Assembly (NCBI RefSeq): GCF_001865995.1 | Contig: NZ_MLQQ01000018.1 | Location: 1-64,000 of the forward strand | Length of the DNA: 64,000 nt | Source: Anaerobacillus arseniciselenatis | GTDB taxonomy: Bacteria; Bacillota; Bacilli; Bacillales; Anaerobacillaceae | Reading direction: 5' to 3' | In this document: piece after piece, positions 25,562-34,235 of the stretch | How positions within the stretch are numbered: the first letter of the stretch is position 1 | Layout of the letters: each line of letters begins with the position of its first letter | The notes under the pieces: generated by a model | The model's database searches: none | What the model was told of the DNA's origin: nothing | The model's input: the letters and a program-made list of their open reading frames with translations, nothing else | Translations under genes and position numbers: made by a program

Positions 25562-26469
25562 GTACATTCCTCCCAATGCTTGTCTAAGCGAAAGCGTCGA
25601 AATTTCGGATGTCTAAGTTCATTTTTGCTTAGTTCTAAAAATTCTACTTCGATACATATACTAGGACCTACTTCGTAAATGCTTTGTTTTTTTCCGGTAC
25701 TATTTTTTTTAATAATCGAGATTAGCGATTCTTTTTCTTCCTTAGAAAATCCTTGTCCAACTTTGCCGATCATTTTAACTTCATCTTCATCAATACAACC
25801 AATATGGAAAAAGGAGTTGCTTTCATCGTAGCCTAGGATGAAAAAAGTGCCGATCAACATATTTTTTATTTTTAACCACTGCTTAGACCGCTTCCCAGCT
25901 AACCACTTACTATTTATTTCCTTAGCGACAATTCCTTCTCCATCTTCATTTTTAACTAATTGCCAAGTTAGTGAAGCGTCTGTGTAAGTTTTTACTTTGT
26001 TAAAATGAGCTGAATCGATATTCAGTTTGTTAAAAAGTTCATTTAAATGCTTTTGTCGTTCTTGTAACGGTTTGTTCGTAAATGATTCTCCATTGACCAT
26101 TAAGAGATCGAAAGCTAAAAACGTCACTGGAAGTGTGTTTTTAGCTTGATTAATTTTATCACTATTTTTTAGACGACCTCTTTTTTGAATTTTATCAAAG
26201 CTCGCTTTATTCTCTGTTTCTAATATACATAGTTCTCCATCAAAAATAATTGGGGTTAATCGTTGTACTTCTGTATTTTCTTGAAAGTACCGTACAATCT
26301 CTGGAAACTGTGGATTTAATTCATTCAAATTTCTACTAATAATTTTAGTTTCGTTTTTCTCGATATAAATCGTTGCCCGAAAGCCATCATATTTGACTTC
26401 ATAACACCAATCGTTTCCTGTAGGTAAATCTGTCACTAAAGTTGGTAGCATAGGTTTAAACCATTTCAC
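25528..26469 (-). CDS. ATP-dependent DNA ligase of NHEJ (split LigD)
   Basis: This 313-residue ATP-dependent ligase carries the nucleotidyl lysine in CYEVKYDGFRA (Lys26), FDGELCI, EGIVAKEINSKW and the OB-fold end RHPKFRRFRLDK. It seals ends held by Ku. The gene starts 3 bp after ku's stop and ends inside the polymerase gene, so the three form one operon. The intact ribosome site and start of the next gene argue that the split is natural rather than a frameshift. Confidence 0.92.
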   Translation of the reverse strand: MKWFKPMLPTLVTDLPTGNDWCYEVKYDGFRATIYIEKNETKIISRNLNELNPQFPEIVRYFQENTEVQRLTPIIFDGELCILETENKASFDKIQKRGRLKNSDKINQAKNTLPVTFLAFDLLMVNGESFTNKPLQERQKHLNELFNKLNIDSAHFNKVKTYTDASLTWQLVKNEDGEGIVAKEINSKWLAGKRSKQWLKIKNMLIGTFFILGYDESNSFFHIGCIDEDEVKMIGKVGQGFSKEEKESLISIIKKNSTGKKQSIYEVGPSICIEVEFLELSKNELRHPKFRRFRLDKHWEECTWAQIRRATHN

Positions 26470-26472
26470 TTG

Positions 26473-27282
26473 TTAACCAGTCGCTTTCTTTTTTCTCGTT
26501 GTTTTACGCTTTTTCGGTTTCGTTTGATCAATACTTGCTTGAAGTGCATCCATTAAGTCCACGATATTGGTTTCTGGAGCTTCTTTTGCAGTTTGTACTT
26601 CATTTCCTGAGATTTTAGCTTGGATTAAATCCATAAGTGCTGTACGATAATCGTCCGTATATTTTTCAGGCTCAAAAGTAGTTGTTAGTTGTTCGATCAA
26701 TTGAACCGCAGTTTCCATTTCTTTTTTATTTAATTCAACATTTTCCGGGACACCAGGGACTTGATCAACGTTTCTAACTTCATCTGGAAAATAAATCGTT
26801 TCTAATACTAATGCATTTTTAAATACTCTAACGACGGCTAAATGTTGTTTTGAACGTATCGTAATTTTGGCGATACCGATTTTCCCGGACTTTTCCATCG
26901 CTTGTTTTAGTAACGTATACGCTTTTTCTCCATTTTCATTTGGACCGATAAAATAAGAACGGTTAAAATAGATCGGGTCAATTTCTTCTAATTTTACAAA
27001 GTCAATAATTTCGACGCTTTTGTTTTGCTCTTGGGCAATGGCATCTAGTTCGTCTCCATCTAAAAGTACAAATTTTCCTGGCTCGTATTCGTACCCTTTA
27101 ACGATTTCGTTGTTTTCAACTTCTTTTTCACATACAGGGCATGTTCGTTCATATTTAATCGGGCTGTTACATTCTTTATGAATCATTCTAAGTTTGACAT
27201 CTTTACTTTCTGTTGCAGAAAATAGTTTGATCGGTATGTGTACTAGTCCAAAACTAATCGAACCCTTCCACATTGTATGCAT
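26473..27282 (-). CDS. ku: Ku DNA end-binding protein
   Basis: This 269-residue bacterial Ku begins HTMWKGSISFGLVHIPIKLF and includes CPVCEKEVENNEIVKGYEY and LMDALQASIDQTK, then a Lys/Arg-rich tail. The homodimer rings broken DNA ends and recruits LigD; in bacilli it acts mainly in spores and stationary cells. It starts at ATG after AAGGAGTG. It heads the ku-ligase-polymerase operon. Confidence 0.95.
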   Translation of the reverse strand: MHTMWKGSISFGLVHIPIKLFSATESKDVKLRMIHKECNSPIKYERTCPVCEKEVENNEIVKGYEYEPGKFVLLDGDELDAIAQEQNKSVEIIDFVKLEEIDPIYFNRSYFIGPNENGEKAYTLLKQAMEKSGKIGIAKITIRSKQHLAVVRVFKNALVLETIYFPDEVRNVDQVPGVPENVELNKKEMETAVQLIEQLTTTFEPEKYTDDYRTALMDLIQAKISGNEVQTAKEAPETNIVDLMDALQASIDQTKPKKRKTTRKKKATG

Positions 27283-27361
27283 AATCTGTCACTCCTTTTA
27301 AAAATACATGGTTACTAATAGTATGTTCGAATGGTGCTATCACAGTCTGTCAGCTTTTACC

Positions 27362-27460
27362 TGTTGTTAGTTGTGCTGGTTAGTTTGTTGGTTAGTGGCT
27401 CGTTAGTTTGTGGAGTTGGTTTGTTGGTTAGTCGAAAGTTGGAAAGGAAGTACTAGGCTT
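27362..27460. repeat. GGTTTGTTGGTTAG repeat family, copy C (partial)
   Basis: Multiple GTTGGTTAGT words and GAAAGTTGGAAAGGAAGTAC, shared with copies B and D, between ku and the VanZ-like gene. Confidence 0.65.
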
Positions 27461-27648
27461 TTACGAAACGGGATGGTGAGGGTATAGCGAAGTTTGTCTA
27501 AAAATTCCTGTGAAAAAACACTTGTCATTTCATTATTTACAGTTAATAATGAATAAGAAGTAGTTTGTCTTTTACGTAAGAGAACTAGAGAGCCAAGCCG
27601 TAAAACATGGTTTTTAAGGAAGTGTTCTAAATTCAACCTCAATATGAA

Positions 27649-28155
27649 ATGAAAAACAATTTAAAAGATCACCAACAATATACGAGAAAACGAAAGTATA
27701 AAAAGATACTCCTTTTTCTTTTTTTCGCTTATTTACTAGCTTTAATTTATGTAACCTTATTTGCTTGGAATTACGGTGCATCGTTAGGGCCGGTTGGACC
27801 AGGTGGCAGAAATTATAATTTAATTCCGTTTCGTAGTATTTATCGAATTGCTGTTTATAGCCCGACGATTGTTGACCCGATAAAGATTTTGATAGGTAAT
27901 ATCGTTCTGTTTATTCCGTTCGGATTTTTAGCACCAATTGCGGTCAGATTTTTAAGAAAATCAATCATTGTGACGACCATATTGGGCATGCTTATCTCCG
28001 TTGCGATTGAAACGAGTCAATTTTTATTCACGTATCGAGTCGCTAATATTGATGACGTTATTTTAAATACGTTCGGTGCGTTAATTGGAGTCATTTTAGT
28101 AAAAATTTGCTTCTTTATTAACTCTAAAATTTATTTTTTTGAAGTGAAAAAATGA
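27649..28155 (+). CDS. VanZ-family membrane protein
   Basis: This 168-residue protein has about four transmembrane segments and the VanZ-like signatures NYNLIPFRSI and GNIVLFIPFGFLAPI, ending FLFTYRVANIDDVILNTFGA. VanZ proteins give low-level teicoplanin resistance in some hosts; most members have no known role. The ribosome site is weak. A very strong hairpin terminator follows. Confidence 0.85.
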   Translation: MKNNLKDHQQYTRKRKYKKILLFLFFAYLLALIYVTLFAWNYGASLGPVGPGGRNYNLIPFRSIYRIAVYSPTIVDPIKILIGNIVLFIPFGFLAPIAVRFLRKSIIVTTILGMLISVAIETSQFLFTYRVANIDDVILNTFGALIGVILVKICFFINSKIYFFEVKK

Positions 28156-28193
28156 GGCTGTCCTAAAATTTACTTTAGGATAGCCTCATTTTT
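28151..28193 (+). terminator. Terminator after the VanZ-like gene
   Basis: A 17-base arm AATGAGGCTGTCCTAAA pairs with TTTAGGATAGCCTCATT (one bulge-like mismatch), followed by TTT. Confidence 0.8.
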
Positions 28194-28205
28194 GTGTAGT
28201 GATGT

Positions 28206-28865
28206 TTATGCTTTTTTCGTTAATGGTGCAGCCTTTTCATTGTTCTTTAGTGCAAATGATTTTTTCCAACGACTATAAAAATAAATCGTCATTAAGATGA
28301 TGGCTGCATAAATGGCAACGACAAAGAAAACTTCTCGGTTTGTTGATACGAGTGAGTGACCTAATACCGCAAATAAAAGCATCGCCGGAATTTTTCCTAG
28401 GCTTGAAGCGACTGCGTAACTAACAAATGATACACGACTTACAGCACTATAAGCATTAACGATAATCGATGGGATAAAAGGTATTAATCTAGTGACTAAA
28501 ATGGTAATAAAAGCATTGCGCTCGAACATTTCAGTTACCATCTCAAGTTTTTTATAACGCTGAATGATTTTTAATCCCCAGTTTTGAAACACAAAGCGAA
28601 TAAATAAAAACATGATCAGTGATGCTGCTGTTGAAGCAACCCACGTAACAAAACCTCCTAAAAAGGTTCCGTACATTGCGCCGATGATCCCACCAATAAT
28701 TGGGAATGGAATGATCGGGAATAAAGCGAAAAGCGTTCCGATCCCCATCGTTAAATAAATAGAAATATCTTGTGTTTGCTGGAACCAAGTAAGAAGTGGT
28801 TCTTGATAAATATATATAGCAATTGCAATGAATAAGTAAAAAACGAACAATAATCCTTTATTCAT
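28206..28865 (-). CDS. TVP38/TMEM64 (DedA-like) membrane protein
   Basis: This 219-residue SNARE-associated/TVP38 family protein has about six transmembrane segments; PFPIIGGIIGAMYGTFLGG and TRLIPFIPSIIVNAYSAV are the family's paired re-entrant motifs. It starts at ATG 28865 after CAGGAG; the longer frame upstream lacks support. Family members are proposed lipid transporters or scramblases. It is convergent with the VanZ-like gene and divergent from the sleL-type gene. Confidence 0.88.
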   Translation of the reverse strand: MNKGLLFVFYLFIAIAIYIYQEPLLTWFQQTQDISIYLTMGIGTLFALFPIIPFPIIGGIIGAMYGTFLGGFVTWVASTAASLIMFLFIRFVFQNWGLKIIQRYKKLEMVTEMFERNAFITILVTRLIPFIPSIIVNAYSAVSRVSFVSYAVASSLGKIPAMLLFAVLGHSLVSTNREVFFVVAIYAAIILMTIYFYSRWKKSFALKNNEKAAPLTKKA

Positions 28866-29050
28866 AGTCACAACTCCTGTAATTAAAATAAAAAAATAAG
28901 GCCTATATGATTTTAACATAAAGTGATGTAAAAACGGTGGAGTTTTGCTTAAAAAGACATAACTAAAACTTTCCTTCATATGTATGTTAAGTGAGAGCTT
29001 TATAGTTGCTGTGTGAAAAAAATAAGATTTTAATTAAGGGAGGTCTTCAG

Positions 29051-30337
29051 TTGCAAATTCATACAATACAGCCGGGAGAAAATCTTTTCGGAATTGCACA
29101 AGCTTACGGAACGACAGTAGAAGACATTGTAGACGCTAATGAAATTCCAGAGCCAACTCGTCTTGTTGAGGGGCAAACTATTGTTATACCAATTATTGGA
29201 CGTTTTTATTGGGTTCAACCGGGAGATAGTCTTTGGTCGATTGCACAACGGTTTGGGATTAACTACATGACGTTAGCACAAGTAAATCAAATTCAACCAG
29301 ATGCGGCCTTACCAGTAGGACTTAGGTTGTACATTCCTGAGCCACCAAAACCTGTAAAAGAAGTAAATGCATATGTAGAACCAATAGGGGATGAAGTGGG
29401 TGAGGACCTACATGCTTCAGCAAGACGAGCAGTTCCCCACTTAACGTACTTAGCGCCGTTTAGCTATGAAATTGCCAGAGATGGAACATTGCGAAATCCG
29501 CCATTAGAACAATTTCCGCAAATTGCTAGAGAAGGTCAAGCGGCATTAATGATGACCGTCACTAATTTAGAAGAAGGGGCATTTAGTGATGAAGTAGGTG
29601 CAATTATATTAAACGATGAAGCGCTGCAAGATGTATTGCTAAATACTGTGATTGAAGAGGCGCGCCGAGTCGGTTATAGTGATATTCATTTTGATTTAGA
29701 GTTTTTACGACCAGAAGATCGTGAAGCTTACAATCAGTTTTTACGGAAGGCGGCAGAGCGAATTCATGCTGAAGGTTTGTTAATTTCAACAGCATTAGCG
29801 CCGAAAACGAGAGCTGATCAACCTGGTCCTTGGTACGAGGCTCACGATTACCGGGCACATGGTGAAATTGTCGACTTTGTCGTCATTATGACGTATGAAT
29901 GGGGCTATAGTGCAGGGCCACCGATGGCCGTTTCACCGATTGGACCTGTAAGGGAAGTGCTTGAGTATGCTTTAACAGAAATGCCAAGTAATAAGATCAT
30001 GATGGGGCAAAACTTATATGGGTATGACTGGACGTTACCATTTGTACCAGGTGGCGAATATGCCCGCGCATTAAGTCCCCAAGCGGCCATTGAGTTAGCA
30101 AAGGAAAGAAATGTAGCCATTGAGTACGATTACGAAGATCAAGCGCCTCATTTTAATTATTTTGACGATGAGGGAAATGAACATAAAGTATGGTTTGAAG
30201 ATGCTAGAAGTATCCAAGCGAAGTTTGACTTATTAAAAGAGCTAGATTTACGTGGGATTAGTTATTGGAAACTTGGTTTACCTTTCCCACAAAACTGGTT
30301 ATTAATTGAAGGTAATTTTGAAGTTCGGAAAATATGA
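29051..30337 (+). CDS. sleL: Spore-cortex-type GH18 glucosaminidase with two LysM domains
   Basis: This 428-residue protein is read from TTG 29051 after AAGGGAGG. Two LysM repeats (about 2-46, HTIQPGENLFGIAQAYG; about 50-96, YWVQPGDSLWSIAQRFG) precede a GH18 catalytic domain with DIHFDLEFLRPED (DxxxD.E region) and a late GISYWKLGLPFPQNW. It matches SleL/YaaH cortical-fragment lytic enzymes, which cut spore peptidoglycan during germination. There is no signal peptide, as for these spore proteins. It is followed by the long repeat element. Confidence 0.9.
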   Translation: MQIHTIQPGENLFGIAQAYGTTVEDIVDANEIPEPTRLVEGQTIVIPIIGRFYWVQPGDSLWSIAQRFGINYMTLAQVNQIQPDAALPVGLRLYIPEPPKPVKEVNAYVEPIGDEVGEDLHASARRAVPHLTYLAPFSYEIARDGTLRNPPLEQFPQIAREGQAALMMTVTNLEEGAFSDEVGAIILNDEALQDVLLNTVIEEARRVGYSDIHFDLEFLRPEDREAYNQFLRKAAERIHAEGLLISTALAPKTRADQPGPWYEAHDYRAHGEIVDFVVIMTYEWGYSAGPPMAVSPIGPVREVLEYALTEMPSNKIMMGQNLYGYDWTLPFVPGGEYARALSPQAAIELAKERNVAIEYDYEDQAPHFNYFDDEGNEHKVWFEDARSIQAKFDLLKELDLRGISYWKLGLPFPQNWLLIEGNFEVRKI

Positions 30338-30539
30338 TGGGTTATAGAGTGGTAGCGTTTATGGTAGGAGAAATTTGAAATAATATAAATGATTTGGAGT
30401 ACAAATGAGGAAGATTTGTACTCTGTTTTTTTGTTTTGTTTCGTAGTATGGGGGTGACGCGTAGTAATTCGCACTCGCTCGATAGTATGCATTATGGGGA
30501 GAGTGTGCTGTAGTTGGGTTCCTTATCGGGTCAAGCATG

Positions 30540-31012
30540 CGAGAGGATCTAGCGTTACCTTTTGGTGAGTGTGACGCTTCGTTCGGGCACGGGAGAAGGT
30601 CTCGCGTTCCCTTTTAGTTGATGTGACGCTTTGCTCGGGCACGGGAGAAGGTCTCGCGTTCCCTTTTGGTTGATGTGACGCTTCGTTCGGGCACGGGAGA
30701 AGGTCTCGCGTTCCCTTTTAGTTGATGTGACGCTTTGCTCGGGCACGGGAGAAGGTCTCGCGTTCCCTTTTGGTTGATGTGACGCTTTGTTCGGGCGCGC
30801 GAGAAGGTCTCGCGTTTCCTTTTGTGTGAAGTAGCGCTTTGTTCGGGCACGGGAGAAGGTCTCGCGTTTCCTTTTGGTTGATGTGACGCTTTGTTCGGGC
30901 ACGGGAGAAGGTCTCGCGTTCCCTTTTAGTTGATGTGACGCTTTGTTCGGGCGCGCGAGAAGGTCTCGCGTTATCTTTTGTGTGATGTGACGCTTGTTCG
31001 GGCACGGGAGAC
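30540..31012. repeat. 52-bp tandem repeats, locus 1
   Basis: Nine units of period 52, each with GACGCTTYGTTCGGGCACGG and GAGAAGGTCTCGCGTT. The unit phase is regular at 30591, 30643, 30695, 30747, 30799, 30851, 30903, 30955 and 31006. As 52 is not a multiple of 3, reverse frames stay open but shift; they are unlikely to be a protein. Between units the sequence is not unique, so it is not CRISPR. Confidence 0.9.
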
Positions 31013-31029
31013 TGTGCAGTAGAAATGCG

Positions 31030-31440
31030 CCTTTTCTAACACTGGATTTCTCTTCTCTGGATTTGAGTCGAGAAGAGAAATCATTCCGGCGTTTTGATTA
31101 CTCTTCTCTGGATTTGAGTCGAGAAGAGAAATCATTCTGGTGTTTTGATTACTCATCTTTAGATTTGATTCGAGAAGAGGAATCATTCCGGCGTTTTGAT
31201 TACTCTTCTCTGGATTTGAGTCGAGAAGAGAAATCATTCTGGTGTTTTGATTACTCATCTTTAGATTTGAGTCGAGAAGAGAAATCATTCCGGCGTTTTG
31301 ATTACTCTTCTCTGGATTTGAGTCGAGAAGAGAAATCATTCCGGCGTTTTGATTACTCTTCTCTAGTTTTGATTCGAGAAGAGAAATCATTCCGGCGTTT
31401 CGATTACTCTTCTCTGGATTTGATGTAGGAAGAGTAATCA
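31030..31440. repeat. 51-bp tandem repeats
   Basis: About eight units of period 51 (17 codons). Each unit contains GGATTTGAGTCGAGAAGAG and ATTCCGGCGTTTTGATTAC, and an inverted pair CTCTTCTC/GAGAAGAG that can form a hairpin. Two unit variants (CCGGCG and CTGGTG) alternate. Both strands stay open: LDLSREEKSF type on plus and NPEKSNQNAGM type on minus. Confidence 0.9.
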
Positions 31441-31714
31441 GTTTTGTTTCAATCCATGTTTTGGAGGGGAATTTATAGGCCAAGGATGATATTTCTCCCT
31501 AAAGAGTTCGCTGTTTGTTTTACACCATTTAGCTTTATTAATACTGCACATTCTTCCCATACTCCGCATCATAGTCTACTGCTCACGCCGATCATTTTGC
31601 ACAATTCCTCATTAAACATACCTATTACTTTGTCGCGCTCGCGCTAATTTTCGAATAAATTATTGTTTTTACTGCAAGCATAATAAACAAATGCGGTATA
31701 TATTTTTTTGGAAG

Positions 31715-31760
31715 TTTTAGCTTTAACTATATTAACAACTTTGTTATGATATAAATACAA
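31715..31760 (+). promoter_or_regulatory. Candidate promoter of the CopC-CopD operon
   Basis: TTAACT and TATGAT are separated by about 16 bp, 50-80 bp before the CopC start. Fair sigma-A match. Confidence 0.35.
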
Positions 31761-31802
31761 TAAAACTAAGTGGTTAACTCGGTATTAAGGAAGGTGTTTT
31801 CG

Positions 31803-32393
31803 TTGAAAAAATCTATTATTAGTTTTTGGGGAATATTAATGTTCTTTTTTTTAATAAGTACTTATGGGGAGGCTCATTCCTATTTGCAACAATCTTACCC
31901 GAGTCATGGTGAGGTTATAGAAAACAGCATTCAAGACATTAGCTTAACATTTGATGCTGGAATTGAATCGAGTAGTGTCATTGAAATTTTTCGATCAAAT
32001 GGCGAGGAAGTACCGCTTCAAGAACTTATCGTAGATAGTCCATATATTGAAGCAACTTTAGTTGATCCACTCGCGACCGATGATTATAAACTAAATTGGC
32101 TTGTGATTGGTGACGATGGTCATCCGACAGAGGGAACGATTGAATTTTCCATCATATTACCTCAAGTAGAAGAAGGAGCCAAAGAAAAAGTTACGGAACA
32201 AGAAGAAGCCAATGAAACAAGGGAGGACGTTGTTGAAGAACGAGAAACAAATGAGGATCGTAACGACGAAATTGCCGAAGAACAATCAATAATCGAAAAC
32301 AATCAGGACCAAAGTTTAAACATACTCCTAATTGGAATTTTGTTTATAGCGATCATTGTTGTTTTATTCGTTGTTTCTAAAAGGAAGCGCTAA
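31803..32393 (+). CDS. Secreted CopC-domain protein with C-terminal anchor
   Basis: This 196-residue protein is read from TTG 31803 after GGAAGGTG. A signal peptide (KKSIISFWGILMFFFLIS) ends before AHSYLQQSYP, so the mature protein would begin with His, the usual first copper ligand of CopC. A second His lies in DDGHPTEGTIEFS. The CopC domain (about 25-120) is followed by a Glu-rich linker and a C-terminal transmembrane helix. Likely copper binding outside the membrane. Its stop overlaps the CopD start. Confidence 0.85.
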   Translation: MKKSIISFWGILMFFFLISTYGEAHSYLQQSYPSHGEVIENSIQDISLTFDAGIESSSVIEIFRSNGEEVPLQELIVDSPYIEATLVDPLATDDYKLNWLVIGDDGHPTEGTIEFSIILPQVEEGAKEKVTEQEEANETREDVVEERETNEDRNDEIAEEQSIIENNQDQSLNILLIGILFIAIIVVLFVVSKRKR

Positions 32394-34015
32394 TGTTGGT
32401 TGTAATTAGTAATGCATTATTATATCCGGCTTTTGCTTTTCTTGTTGGTGGCTTAATTTTAATGGTTGTTCCGGAAAAATATCGTCCAACACTATACGTA
32501 AATAAAACCACTTTTATTACTGTAGTGTTGGCGATCATATTCTTAACAAGTGTTCCGGTTTTTTCATTAGCAATTAATCTTTCTGGAATTTTAAATTTAA
32601 GTTTATTAAATGCGGTTAAACAAGTGTTATTTACGTTTAATATAGGTCAAGTATGGATACAGACGTTGATTTCAGGGGCTTTGTTAATTGTAATTCTCCT
32701 TTTTTGGGACAAAGGACGAAAGTTTCGATACTTTGCTCTACTATTATCAATAGTCATAGTTGTTATAGTTTCACAGGCTAGTCACTCTGCATCATTACAA
32801 CCGTCGTTAGGTCTTGTAGGCCACAGCATTCATTTTATCAGTGTTAGTGTATGGGCTGGAATTCTTTTAGTGGTTGGAATAAGTGCAAAAGATGAGGTTA
32901 ATTGGGATTCATTTTTAAAATGGTATACACCTACAGCTGTTTTTTGTGTGGTGATTTTATCTGTTTCAGGAATGTTTTTAATGAAAGGGATTGTTCCTGA
33001 TTATGCAAATTCTTTAATGTTATCATACGGACAATTATTACTACTAAAACACATTTTATTTCTACTAGTAATTATTTATGGATTTATTAATGGCTTTTTA
33101 ATTAGAAGAAAATTGAAAAATAATCCGAGTTTTACACCGAAAAAGTGGTTAAGACTTGAAAGTGTTTTTTTAATTTTTACATTTATGATTACAGCCTTTA
33201 TGACGGAAGAGGCCCCGCCGCATAATGTTTCTGTTACACTCGAACGTGTTGAGCCTTCTACATTATTCGAATGGATTTATGGAAGTGTCGGGACGTATTC
33301 AAATGTATTAATAAGTAGTCAACCATTCACTATGTTCCTCGTTTTTATTGTTTTATTAACTATTATTTTCATTTTTTACGTTGTATTAAAAAGTAAACGT
33401 ATTTTAATAGCTTTCTTCACTAGTTTAATCTTTCTTCTAGCTAGTTATTCGTTGATTATGTCTTTAGTGACAGTTGAGAATGTGTTTGAAACAGAAAGTC
33501 GAGTTTATAGTTCAATTGAAGAAGCAATTATGGTCGGGCATGCAACAGATGATCAACTTACGATTTTCCAAACAGGGAATCGTTACGCTGAGATTATTTA
33601 CGTCATTTATACAATTAATGACTCGCAGTTAATTGGAGAACTTCTATATGAAAACGACTTAGGTTATGAAAGAATTCGTGAAAGTCGTCTAACAATTGGT
33701 GGGGTTCCGATCAAAGACTCTAAACATAAGATACGCACCTTTTTAATTACTGATGGCCCATGGAAGCAGCAAAATGAGCAATATACGTATGTTACTTTTG
33801 GTCACATTCAAGAGCCGGACGACGTGTTTTCTGTAGAGATTCAATATGAAGGAGAGCGTCGTAATGTTAATGTTCAAAATCGCACGTTTTTCAATTTGTC
33901 GTCTTCAGATGAACAGTGGGAGGCATTACACCCAATTATTTTTTATAATCAAGATGGAGAAGAAATTGGTGGATACATGAGACAGTTTATGGAAACTGAA
34001 GCATTTTGCCATTAA
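32393..34015 (+). CDS. CopD-family membrane protein
   Basis: This 540-residue multi-pass protein starts in the TAATG overlap with the CopC gene. The CopD core includes SQASHSASLQPSLGLVGHSI and HFISVSVWAGILLVVG, His-rich membrane motifs of copper import proteins. The C-terminal 200 residues are a soluble beta-rich extension with DGPWKQQNEQYTYVTFGHIQ, longer than typical CopD. Together with CopC it probably moves copper to the cytoplasm. Confidence 0.88.
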   Translation: MLVVISNALLYPAFAFLVGGLILMVVPEKYRPTLYVNKTTFITVVLAIIFLTSVPVFSLAINLSGILNLSLLNAVKQVLFTFNIGQVWIQTLISGALLIVILLFWDKGRKFRYFALLLSIVIVVIVSQASHSASLQPSLGLVGHSIHFISVSVWAGILLVVGISAKDEVNWDSFLKWYTPTAVFCVVILSVSGMFLMKGIVPDYANSLMLSYGQLLLLKHILFLLVIIYGFINGFLIRRKLKNNPSFTPKKWLRLESVFLIFTFMITAFMTEEAPPHNVSVTLERVEPSTLFEWIYGSVGTYSNVLISSQPFTMFLVFIVLLTIIFIFYVVLKSKRILIAFFTSLIFLLASYSLIMSLVTVENVFETESRVYSSIEEAIMVGHATDDQLTIFQTGNRYAEIIYVIYTINDSQLIGELLYENDLGYERIRESRLTIGGVPIKDSKHKIRTFLITDGPWKQQNEQYTYVTFGHIQEPDDVFSVEIQYEGERRNVNVQNRTFFNLSSSDEQWEALHPIIFYNQDGEEIGGYMRQFMETEAFCH

Positions 34016-34090
34016 GCTTACTTTTAAAAAAATTCTGGTATTTCACGCAAAAATCATGTATATTTCGGTTAACGAAGATTTTCGTATAAC

Positions 34091-34170
34091 AAAAGGCGAT
34101 CTACTCTCTTGAGCAAGTCTCTAAAGTCGGAACGGATATACAGCGCAGCGAAAGAGATCGATCGCCTTTT
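34091..34170 (+). terminator. Long hairpin after copD
   Basis: AAAAGGCGATC pairs with GATCGCCTTTT across about 60 bp. A similar structure with different loop text lies at 52880-52950 (GGTAGGTGATTTT ... AAATCGCCTG). Confidence 0.5.
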
Positions 34171-34235
34171 CCATATTAGGTGGTGACGATGCTTATCATC
34201 ATGATTTTTGTGTGAAATACAACGTAAGGTAGGCG

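Larger units (their letters stand above)
30484..31562. mobile_element. TIR-bounded non-coding element with two tandem arrays
   Basis: Left end ATGGGGAGAGTGTGCTGTAG (about 30494-30513) is inverted against right end TACTGCACATTCTTCCCAT (31542-31560), about 16 of 20 matching. Inside are nine 52-bp repeats (30540-31012) and about eight 51-bp repeats (31030-31440). A shorter relative lies at 56889. No transposase is encoded. The bounds are by eye and no target duplication was found. Confidence 0.55.

Noticed and set aside
25528-25576. Frameshift mutation splitting a fused LigD
   Set aside because: The second gene has its own GGGAGG site and GTG at proper spacing, so a natural split is more likely; not fully excluded.
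27403-27642. Reverse ORF of 79 residues before the VanZ-like gene
   Set aside because: It runs into the GGTTTGTTGGTTAG repeat and lacks a ribosome site.
30555-31005. Reverse-strand repeat proteins (about 78-115 residues)
   Set aside because: The 52-bp period shifts the frame every unit, there are no ribosome sites, and frames stay open only because the repeat lacks stops.
30540-31012. CRISPR array
   Set aside because: The 52-bp units are contiguous and lack unique spacers, and no cas genes are present.
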